Shown here: piece by piece, positions 16,536 through 23,181 of the stretch
Layout of the letters: each line of letters starts with the position of its first letter
Numbering within the stretch: the stretch's first letter is position 1
NCBI GenBank assembly: GCA_964525495.1
Contig: CAZGHS010000004.1
Coordinates: 36,180 to 100,179 of the forward strand
Direction: 5' to 3'
DNA: 64,000 nt
DNA from: CAZGHS01 sp964525495
GTDB taxonomy: Bacteria > Patescibacteriota > Microgenomatia > JALYQM01
The notes under the pieces: model-generated
The model's input: only the letters and a program-made list of their open reading frames with translations
What the model was told of the DNA's origin: nothing
Database searches by the model: none
Position numbers and translations under genes: made by a program

Positions 16536-16754
16536 ATGTCAGAAGAACAAACAATTGCAAAAAAGGCTTCAATAGTTGATTTTTTCAAGGGTGTTGTGCT
16601 AGAATTAGGCAGAGTAGACTGGCCATCACGCGAGAAAACTGTTCGTTTAACCCTCATCGTCATTGGTGTAAGTCTTATAATGGGAGTTTTTATCGGCGGA
16701 CTAGATATTGGGTTCACCAAACTTATTGAATCACTATTAGCAATGAAAAAATAA
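16536..16754 (+). CDS. secE: preprotein translocase subunit SecE
   Basis: A 72-residue single-pass form of SecE, the small essential part of the SecYEG channel. The cytoplasmic amphipathic helix reads VDFFKGVVLELGRVDWPSRE, with the conserved W-P-S/T, followed by one membrane helix LTLIVIGVSLIMGVFIGGL. ATG 16536 is preferred over an upstream TTG because of the family start and the nearby -10 box. Its place before nusG, rplK and rplA is the conserved bacterial order. Confidence 0.93.
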   Translation: MSEEQTIAKKASIVDFFKGVVLELGRVDWPSREKTVRLTLIVIGVSLIMGVFIGGLDIGFTKLIESLLAMKK

Positions 16755-16761
16755 GGAAAAC

Positions 16762-17361
16762 ATGGATACTACAGCACAAAATCAGACTGAAGAGACAAAA
16801 CAAGAAGAAGTCGTAACTACATCAGTTATCGATAATCCAAACGCAAAGTGGTATGTAGTACATACATATTCTGGTCACGAAAACAAAGTAGAAGCAACGC
16901 TCAAACAGCGTATTGCGATGAACCATCTTCAAGATAAAATTGTAGATATCAAAGTTCCTACACACGATCAGGTTCAGATCAAAGAAGGCAAAAAGACCAC
17001 AGTTAAAGAGAAAATCTTTCCAGGATATATCTTGGTAAAGATGGAGCTCAATGATGACACATGGTCACTGGTTCGCACCACACAAGGCGTAACATCATTC
17101 GTAGGAATGGGTAACAAGCCTACTGCGCTTCCAGAAAAAGAAGTTCAGACAATCATGAAGTTCATGGAAGTCGCTGCTCCACGATACAAGAACCGATTTG
17201 AAATGACAGAGGCAGTCAAGATCATCGACGGCCCATTTGCTGACTTTGTTGGTACAATCAGCGAAATTAATGACGAAAAAGGTAAAGTAACCGTGCTAGT
17301 TTCCATCTTCGGACGTGAAACCCCTGTCGAGCTCGATTTCTTACAAATAGCAAAGATATAA
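16762..17361 (+). CDS. nusG: transcription termination/antitermination factor NusG
   Basis: A 199-residue NusG. After a 25-residue acidic extension the NGN domain starts WYVVHTYSGHENKVEATL and includes the hallmark FPGYILVKMELND and WSLVRTTQGVTSFVG; the KOW motif is VKIIDGPFADFVGTISEI near the C terminus. NusG couples RNA polymerase with Rho or ribosomes. It lies 7 bp after secE. Confidence 0.96.
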   Translation: MDTTAQNQTEETKQEEVVTTSVIDNPNAKWYVVHTYSGHENKVEATLKQRIAMNHLQDKIVDIKVPTHDQVQIKEGKKTTVKEKIFPGYILVKMELNDDTWSLVRTTQGVTSFVGMGNKPTALPEKEVQTIMKFMEVAAPRYKNRFEMTEAVKIIDGPFADFVGTISEINDEKGKVTVLVSIFGRETPVELDFLQIAKI

Positions 17362-17424
17362 AATTAATATTTATTTAAGAGGATTCTAGTAGCGGAAAAG
17401 ATCCGCATCTAGTCTTAAAACTTT

Positions 17425-17853
17425 ATGGCTGCAAAAAAAATAAAAGCAGTATTAAAACTTAACATTCCAGCTGGAGAAGCGACACCAGCACCACCGCTTG
17501 GCCCTGCACTCGGTCAGCAAGGTGTACCAATCATGGAATTCGTGAAGCAGTATAACGCTGCTACCGCTAACCAGAAGGGTACAATCGTTCCTGCTGTTAT
17601 CACAGTATACGAAGACCGCAGCTTCACTTTCATAACCAAAGTTGCTCCAATGTCTGCGCTTATCACGAAGAAGCTCGGCATTGCAAAAGGTTCAGGCAAA
17701 GCAAGTAACGAAGTTGTAGGAACACTCACAAAAGCTCAGGTTAAAGAAATCGCTCAGACTAAGATTTCCGACTTGAACACAAAAGACGTTGAACAAGCAA
17801 TGAAAATGGTAGAAGGTACAGCACGCTCAATGGGCGTAAAAATCAGCGACTAA
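17425..17853 (+). CDS. rplK: 50S ribosomal protein L11
   Basis: A 142-residue L11, part of the GTPase-associated centre. The N-terminal domain shows LKLNIPAGEATPAPPLGPAL and GQQGVPIMEFVKQYN, then ITVYEDRSFTFI; the C-terminal RNA-binding domain ends TARSMGVKISD. The 63-bp gap from nusG contains a small hairpin (CTAGTAGCGGA paired with TCCGCATCTAG). rplA follows across a structured leader. Confidence 0.97.
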   Translation: MAAKKIKAVLKLNIPAGEATPAPPLGPALGQQGVPIMEFVKQYNAATANQKGTIVPAVITVYEDRSFTFITKVAPMSALITKKLGIAKGSGKASNEVVGTLTKAQVKEIAQTKISDLNTKDVEQAMKMVEGTARSMGVKISD

Positions 17854-17864
17854 AAACCGCTGAA

Positions 17865-17985
17865 GGATATCTTTTTCGTAACGAATGACGAGCTGGTCTT
17901 AGTGTAGAAAAAGATATCCGAAGAAGTTAATTATATTTAACTGTGGGAGGCCTCAAAAGCCGCATGCACCACAAAGGAGTAATAT
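17865..17985 (+). promoter_or_regulatory. structured leader before rplA
   Basis: A perfect 12-bp stem GGATATCTTTTT (17865-17876) with AAAAAGATATCC (17908-17919), then a second fold TGTGG...CACCACA with inner GGC/GCC between 17942 and 17972, ending just before the AAAGGAG ribosome-binding site. L1 commonly represses its own operon by binding an mRNA fold; whether this is that site is inference. Confidence 0.5.
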
Positions 17986-18828
17986 ATGGCACGGCCAAAA
18001 AAAGAAGATACAGCTAAACAAAAAAGATTAGCAGAGCGAAGCGCTTCAATGGGTGAACCAGAAAACATCTTCGATATTGAAGAAGTAGTAGAGCAAGTTG
18101 CAACTCAAGAAACACAAACAAACGCAGAAGGCGAGACAACAGAAGCAACTGAAGAGAAAGTAAAGCGCCCACCTAAAATAAAAGGTAAGAAAATCAAAGA
18201 AGCTCGCACTAAAGTCAAAAAAGACACGAAATACTCTCTCGACGAAGCACTCACATTACTCAAAAAAGTTTCGTATAGCAAATTTGTAGGAACAGTTGAG
18301 ATGCATGTAACTCTTTCAGACAAAGAAGTACGCGGAACACTCGCACTTCCACACGGTTCTGGTAAGACAGTAAAAGTAGCAGCACTCGTACCTGATGCTA
18401 AGATCAAAGAAGCAACTGAAGCAGGTGCTGATCTCGCTGGTGGTCAAGAAATAGCTGACAAAATCAAGTCAGGCGCGCTTTCCCCAGGTCGAGATTTCAA
18501 CGCTGTAGTTGCAGATCCTTCAGTTATGCCAATGCTGGCACAGCTCGCTAAGATCCTTGGTCCAAAAGGTATGATGCCTAACCCTAAGAACGGCACAGTA
18601 GGTCCAAACATTGGCCAGCTCGTCACAAACCTCAAAAAAGGTCAGATCAGCTACAAAGCTGAAGCAACTAACACCTCACAGGTACATATGCCTGTAGGTA
18701 AAGCAAGCTTAGACAACGAGAAACTAATTGAAAATATCAACACTGTTGTTCAAGCACTCGGAGCAAATAAGATCAAGAAAATGTTCATTGCTACAACAAT
18801 GTCACCTTCGATCGAAGTTACACTCTAA
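17986..18828 (+). CDS. rplA: 50S ribosomal protein L1 with N-terminal extension
   Basis: A 280-residue L1, about 50 residues longer than usual. The extension (residues 1-75) is charged: a lysine-rich start, an acidic middle with NAEGETTEATEEK, and a basic PPKIKGKKIKEART. The L1 core follows: YSLDEALTLLKK, ALPHGSGKTVKVAAL, then the diagnostic KILGPKGMMPNPKNGTVGPN. The protein forms the L1 stalk at the ribosomal E site. The role of the extension is unknown. A strong terminator ends the operon. Confidence 0.96.
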   Translation: MARPKKEDTAKQKRLAERSASMGEPENIFDIEEVVEQVATQETQTNAEGETTEATEEKVKRPPKIKGKKIKEARTKVKKDTKYSLDEALTLLKKVSYSKFVGTVEMHVTLSDKEVRGTLALPHGSGKTVKVAALVPDAKIKEATEAGADLAGGQEIADKIKSGALSPGRDFNAVVADPSVMPMLAQLAKILGPKGMMPNPKNGTVGPNIGQLVTNLKKGQISYKAEATNTSQVHMPVGKASLDNEKLIENINTVVQALGANKIKKMFIATTMSPSIEVTL

Positions 18829-18847
18829 ATCGCACAATAGAAATTAA

Positions 18848-18881
18848 GAAAAACTCCTGGGTAACACCGGGAGTTTTTTTT
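18848..18881 (+). terminator. terminator after rplA
   Basis: ACTCCTGG, loop GTAACA, CCGGGAGT and a run of eight T, with A-runs before it, so it may also serve the convergent gene. Confidence 0.88.
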
Positions 18882-18885
18882 GTAT

Positions 18886-19614
18886 TTATTCAATAACAAG
18901 TACTGGGTGTGAAGCATTTACAGCTTCGCGTGAGGCTAGAGAAAAATTACCTGATTCAGCAGCAAGCAAAAACGTAACATCGCTATCCGAGCGAATATAT
19001 TGAGTTACATCCACCGCATATGAAGAATTGTCAGGTGTGATTGTTCCAATATATCGAGTTGTCCCGCCAGGGCGAGTAACATAGGTAGTCGTATATTCAT
19101 CCCATCGGGTATTATCCAAGGCATATACTTCCGCTGAACCAGTCAACGCACCGCTTATCGGCAGCATCAACATAGCTTGTGAAATCTCAGAACGAACAGG
19201 AATGGAATACTGAAGATAAATGCTACTCTGCGAAGGACCTTGAGCAATCAACTGCTGCAACTTACCAAATGAGCGACGTTGATCCCGCACACTGACATAC
19301 GTATCTTTCACAGGTTCCAACTGCACCTGNNNNNNNNNNGTCACATTTTCTGCAGCGGATGACTGTTGAGCGTCAAAAACTTGAGCTACATTCACATTAG
19401 AAACAGTTGTTGTTGCAGGCAATCGAAAAACCATGTATTTAGGATATTGAAAGGCAAAACCAGTCACGACAGCGACAAGCAAACCTGCAGAAAACACACC
19501 TGCTGATAGCAAATGTTTTCCAAATAAGCCATGAGACTCATGCTCAGAGTCTTTTTTCTTATATGAATTAATTATTTCAAATACAGAAGAGTAAAAATTA
19601 TGACGTGCATTCAT
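18886..19614 (-). CDS. membrane-anchored DNRLRE/CBM96-like surface protein (with assembly gap)
   Basis: About 242 residues. A cytoplasmic stretch of about 45 residues is followed by one membrane helix (LLSAGVFSAGLLVAVVTGFAF), then a serine/threonine/glutamine-rich linker and an extracellular domain of about 145 residues. That domain has the DNRLRE layout: KDTYVSVRDQRRSFG, SSIYLQYSIP, ISQAMLMLPISG, then RWDEYTTTYVTRP and YAVDVTQYI. Such domains are found in surface and carbohydrate-linked proteins. The 10-N gap at 19330 lies in the linker and the frame continues across it. Confidence 0.75.
   Translation of the reverse strand: MNARHNFYSSVFEIINSYKKKDSEHESHGLFGKHLLSAGVFSAGLLVAVVTGFAFQYPKYMVFRLPATTTVSNVNVAQVFDAQQSSAAENVXXXXQVQLEPVKDTYVSVRDQRRSFGKLQQLIAQGPSQSSIYLQYSIPVRSEISQAMLMLPISGALTGSAEVYALDNTRWDEYTTTYVTRPGGTTRYIGTITPDNSSYAVDVTQYIRSDSDVTFLLAAESGNFSLASREAVNASHPVLVIE
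19330..19339. other. assembly gap (10 N)
   Basis: Ten N within the linker of the DNRLRE-type protein; the reading frame stays open on both sides if the length is correct. Confidence 0.95.
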
Positions 19615-19672
19615 AGGAGATTTCCTACTTAAATCTAAGCACGTTTAGCACTATACCGTCAAGATGAGAACT

Positions 19673-21082
19673 CTACTTTCTCTTAATTTTCTGGCCGTCT
19701 TTGGTATCTTCAATTACATATCCAGCGTTTTCGAACTCAGCACGTATTTCGTCAGACTTCTCCCAGTTTTTTTCTTCACGAGCATTAGCACGCTGTTTCA
19801 GCAATTCCACGGCGCTCGCAGAGCTATTTAGCTCGACCGAATATGCATCAACAAACGCACTTTTTTTCGCATCGTCAGCAAATCCAAGCCCAAGCACATC
19901 ATCAAATGCGATCAAATGTTGTCGTTTCTCATCCAATGACAACTCAGATTTCAACATGCTATGCAAAATAGACAACGCCTCAGGAGAGTTCAAATCATCA
20001 TCCATAGCGGCATAGAAGTCGATATGAAACTGCGAATTCAATTCAGCAGCTTTCACTGATTCACCCGCATCATACAAATGAGATCGAATGTTTTCTAAAG
20101 TTTGCTGTGCCTGATGCAAGGATTCAACAGAGAATTCAAGTTCCGAGCTATATTGCGCAGTCAGCATCATATATCGAAATACCATCGGTTCAAATCCAAG
20201 ATCAACAACTTTCTGCAAAGTATAAAAATTGTCCCCAGATTTCGCCATCTTTACACCGCCGGCAATATTTAGAAAGTTATTGTGCATCCAGTATCTCGAG
20301 AACTGCTTACCAGTCGCGCCTTCCGACTGTGCTATCTCATTGGTATGATGCACAGGAATATGATCGATACCGCCACAATGAATATCTATAGTTTCCCCAA
20401 GCAATTCGATCGCCATAGCAGAACACTCGACATGCCAGCCAGGAAAACCGACACCCCAGGGCGATTCCCATTCCATATCCCGCTTATGATCGGCAGGGGA
20501 GAACTTCCACAAATAAAAGTCAGTAATATTACGCTTTTCGTTATCTGCTTCTACACGAGCACCTTCTTTCAGTTGCTCAATATTCATCTTAGATAGCTTC
20601 GCGTAATCCGGAAATTTCGATGTATCAAACGCAACTCCAGTGCTCGTCGTATACGTAAAACCTTTTTTCTCAAGCTCTACAATTAAATCAATTTGTTGCT
20701 GGATATAATCTGTAGCTTTCGGCTGGTGCGTCGGAGGAATAATTCCCAGATCATCCATGTCTTTCAAAAACGCATCAGTATAAAACTTCGCGACTTCCCA
20801 CGCAGTCTTACCTTCGCGTCGCGCGCCTTTTTCCATCTTGTCCTCGCCAGCATCCGCATCATCGGTTAGATGGCCCACGTCAGTGATATTCATCACATGC
20901 ACTACGTCATAGCCATTGTGGGTCAATACACGCTTCAGGAGATCGTAGAAAAGAAAGCATCGCAAGTTTCCAATATGCGCATAGTGATAAACTGTAGGTC
21001 CACAGGTATATAATGTAACCTTCGGGCCGTTCAAAGGCTCAAATATTTCAGTTGTTCGTGTCAGTGTATTATAGATTTTCAT
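19673..21082 (-). CDS. cysS: cysteinyl-tRNA synthetase
   Basis: A 469-residue class I synthetase. The zinc ligand Cys and HIGH-type motif appear in YTCGPTVYHYAHIGNLRCF (HIGN), zinc ligands again in WHVECSAMA and HCGGIDHIPVHHTNE, and the second signature is KMAKSGDNF, a KMSKS variant with Ala. The C-terminal helical domain is short. It ligates cysteine to tRNA-Cys. Its neighbour on the same strand is a cysteine desulfurase, so both use cysteine. Confidence 0.97.
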   Translation of the reverse strand: MKIYNTLTRTTEIFEPLNGPKVTLYTCGPTVYHYAHIGNLRCFLFYDLLKRVLTHNGYDVVHVMNITDVGHLTDDADAGEDKMEKGARREGKTAWEVAKFYTDAFLKDMDDLGIIPPTHQPKATDYIQQQIDLIVELEKKGFTYTTSTGVAFDTSKFPDYAKLSKMNIEQLKEGARVEADNEKRNITDFYLWKFSPADHKRDMEWESPWGVGFPGWHVECSAMAIELLGETIDIHCGGIDHIPVHHTNEIAQSEGATGKQFSRYWMHNNFLNIAGGVKMAKSGDNFYTLQKVVDLGFEPMVFRYMMLTAQYSSELEFSVESLHQAQQTLENIRSHLYDAGESVKAAELNSQFHIDFYAAMDDDLNSPEALSILHSMLKSELSLDEKRQHLIAFDDVLGLGFADDAKKSAFVDAYSVELNSSASAVELLKQRANAREEKNWEKSDEIRAEFENAGYVIEDTKDGQKIKRK

Positions 21083-21126
21083 AGACTAAATTCAGTATAA
21101 TAATACCATAAGTGAGGTAAAAGCAT

Positions 21127-21390
21127 ATGCCAGAAAAAAAGAAAAAAGTACAAAACCCAGATATTCCTACCGATCAAGAGTTAGAGGCAAGCAGAAGAGA
21201 AGAGCAAAGAAAATTAAGAAGAGCACTGTTAGAAGATATTCCTATGGGAGAAAGACGAGGAGAAGGTATGATTGGTCTTTTAGATAAAGCAGGCAGAGGT
21301 GCAATGCCTGATCGTAGAGATATAGCTAATTACCTACAACAGACTGAAGCTCGTTCAAAACCACTTCAAAGACGCAGATCTCGAAGTTGA
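21127..21390 (+). CDS. small charged protein of unknown function
   Basis: An 87-residue, strongly charged protein, rich in Lys, Arg and Glu, with a central helix ELEASRREEQRKLRRALLED and a basic tail RSKPLQRRRSRS. No family is recognised. It has a TATAAT box at 21093-21098 and a GAGGT ribosome-binding site before ATG 21127. Its 3' end overlaps the convergent desulfurase gene by 25 bp. Confidence 0.6.
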   Translation: MPEKKKKVQNPDIPTDQELEASRREEQRKLRRALLEDIPMGERRGEGMIGLLDKAGRGAMPDRRDIANYLQQTEARSKPLQRRRSRS

Positions 21391-22550
21391 GCTACGTTCT
21401 TTTCCAACGCTACAATAAACTTTTCAATATCTTTTTTAGTCGTCTGATACCCAGTCGAAATGCGCACAGCAGCTGACTTCTTAGCAATATCCAAGTGAAG
21501 TGATTCAATCACATGTGACTGCCGGACAATTCCAGATGAGCAGGCAGATCCAGACGAAACCGCAAATCCTTCACGATCCAAAGCAATAATCAACGCTTCA
21601 GGATCAACATTTTCAAAAATAAAGCTGGTGATATGTGGCGCGCGTAACTCAAAATGTCCAGTGAGTCTTGATTCTGAAATCCGATTAGTCACTTCACTAA
21701 CCAAAAACTGCTGTAGCTCTTTCAGACTATCAAACTGTGTAGATTCTTTCCAGGCATATTTCTGCAAAGCAGCTGCAAATCCTACAATCCCTGCAACATT
21801 TTCTGTCCCAGCGCGTTTGTAATATTCCTGTCCACCACCATCAATCTGCCGGACTATTTGAATACCATCACGCACGCACAACAGACCTGTCCCTTTGGGC
21901 CCATACAACTTATGTCCTGTCAGTGAAAGTAAATCCACACCGAGCAGGTCTACATTACAATCAAAATATTGGACAGCCTGTACTGCATCTGTATGAAAAT
22001 ATAGCGGTAGGCCAGTTGCTCCACGATGCTTTCGCACACGACGAATTTCTTCCGCAATCTGTGAAAGCGGCATCACTGTACCAATTTCATTGTTCACACA
22101 CATAACCGAAACCATCACAGTGTTCTCATTTATCGCAGCAGCTACAGACTCACTAGAAACCATGCCTTCAGCACTTACAGGCAACCATACGATCTTTGCC
22201 CATCCGAGCTTCTCAACGTGCTTGAGGGATTCAAGAGTGCACGGGTGCTCAATTGGTGAAGCGACGATCTCTAAAAGGGAAGTAGGGTATTTATCTCGCA
22301 GCCATTCAACGGTTCCTTTGATTGCCAAATTGTTAGCTTCTGTCGCTGACGAGGTAAAAATAATTTCCTTAGCCTGTGCTCCTAAAACATCAGCACTTAT
22401 CTGACGTGCTCGTTCCACAGCCATACGTGCCTCGCGCCCATACGCATGCACAGATGAAGCATTGCCAAAATGCTCGCCAAAATATGGCTGCATTGCGTCC
22501 AATACATCAGAATCTAAAGCCGTCGTAGCGGCATTATCTAAATAAACCAT
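21366..22550 (-). CDS. cysteine desulfurase (NifS/IscS family)
   Basis: A 394-residue PLP enzyme that moves sulfur from cysteine to a protein Cys for Fe-S clusters or tRNA thiolation. The start YLDNAATTALDSDVL, the PLP-region TSSATEANNLAIKG, the Schiff-base Lys in LTGHKLYGPKG, and the catalytic Cys in SSGSACSSGI are all present. Longer active-site loop and overall order fit the NifS/IscS group. The Fe-S endonuclease III in this window is one possible client of the genome's cluster assembly. Confidence 0.94.
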   Translation of the reverse strand: MVYLDNAATTALDSDVLDAMQPYFGEHFGNASSVHAYGREARMAVERARQISADVLGAQAKEIIFTSSATEANNLAIKGTVEWLRDKYPTSLLEIVASPIEHPCTLESLKHVEKLGWAKIVWLPVSAEGMVSSESVAAAINENTVMVSVMCVNNEIGTVMPLSQIAEEIRRVRKHRGATGLPLYFHTDAVQAVQYFDCNVDLLGVDLLSLTGHKLYGPKGTGLLCVRDGIQIVRQIDGGGQEYYKRAGTENVAGIVGFAAALQKYAWKESTQFDSLKELQQFLVSEVTNRISESRLTGHFELRAPHITSFIFENVDPEALIIALDREGFAVSSGSACSSGIVRQSHVIESLHLDIAKKSAAVRISTGYQTTKKDIEKFIVALEKNVAQLRDLRL

Positions 22551-22615
22551 AGTGTAATTTTATCATGGAAGTAAAAGAAAAGGGCATGGGAATAAGAAAG
22601 TTGGAGGGGCGACTC

Positions 22616-22677
22616 AGTGTGCTCATTAAGAGACAAGCTTTCAACAAGCACACTGTATACTACTATGGTCTCTTAAT
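22616..22677. repeat. interleaved inverted repeats (possible pseudoknot)
   Basis: AGTGTGCT (22616-22623) pairs with AGCACACT (22647-22654), and ATTAAGAGAC (22625-22634) pairs with GTCTCTTAAT (22668-22677). Arms are exact and interleaved A-B-A'-B', the order of an H-type pseudoknot. It lies at the 3' end of the membrane-protein gene on the minus strand. Confidence 0.65.
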
Positions 22678-22992
22678 AACCGGTACGTTGCTCCCAGGTG
22701 GTCTTGGTCCAAAAACCGTGTTTAGTATTAGTCCTGGAACAAGGACAATAGCCCACGCAATAAGCCATCGGTATTCCATGAAGGTAACACTAAAAGCTTT
22801 TGGCCAGCGATAAACCTCCGGGAGTCTATTAATCGATTTAGCACGTTCACACTGAGCAGTAACTCTGTTATCGGATCCAAACTGCATACACGAATCATGC
22901 CAGAGAGTAAGGAATCCTAATATAAAACTACCCACAATAAGTGCGATACTAACTCGGTGCCAAAAAACATTAACAGGTCGACGTCGTGCCAT
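22663..22992 (-). CDS. two-pass membrane protein of unknown function
   Basis: A 109-residue protein starting MARRRPVNVFWHRVS, with one membrane segment VSIALIVGSFILGFLTLW, a polar loop with two Cys (DSCMQ and AQCERA), and a second segment LIAWAIVLVPGLILNTVF. It ends in a proline-rich basic tail. The frame is open to a TTG at 23001, but ATG 22992 is preferred. No family is recognised. The pseudoknot-like repeat overlaps its last codons. Confidence 0.65.
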   Translation of the reverse strand: MARRRPVNVFWHRVSIALIVGSFILGFLTLWHDSCMQFGSDNRVTAQCERAKSINRLPEVYRWPKAFSVTFMEYRWLIAWAIVLVPGLILNTVFGPRPPGSNVPVIKRP

Positions 22993-23181
22993 ATCAACCA
23001 ACTTTCTTATATTCCCATGCCAAAGTGCAAATTAAGCACGATCCGCAGCTATTTAGTTAAACTAGTTAGCGCAAATCAAGCTCAAGTATCTTGTTTAAAG
23101 ACTAGCCCATAGTATTACATTTTGAGCTAAAAGTCAACTTTAGGCAGGATTCTATTGTCATTACTTGAACATAGAAGTAAA

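Noticed and set aside
22565..22813. Plus-strand frame of 82 codons
   Set aside because: It overlaps the better-supported minus-strand membrane protein and crosses the interleaved inverted repeats; no protein-like features.
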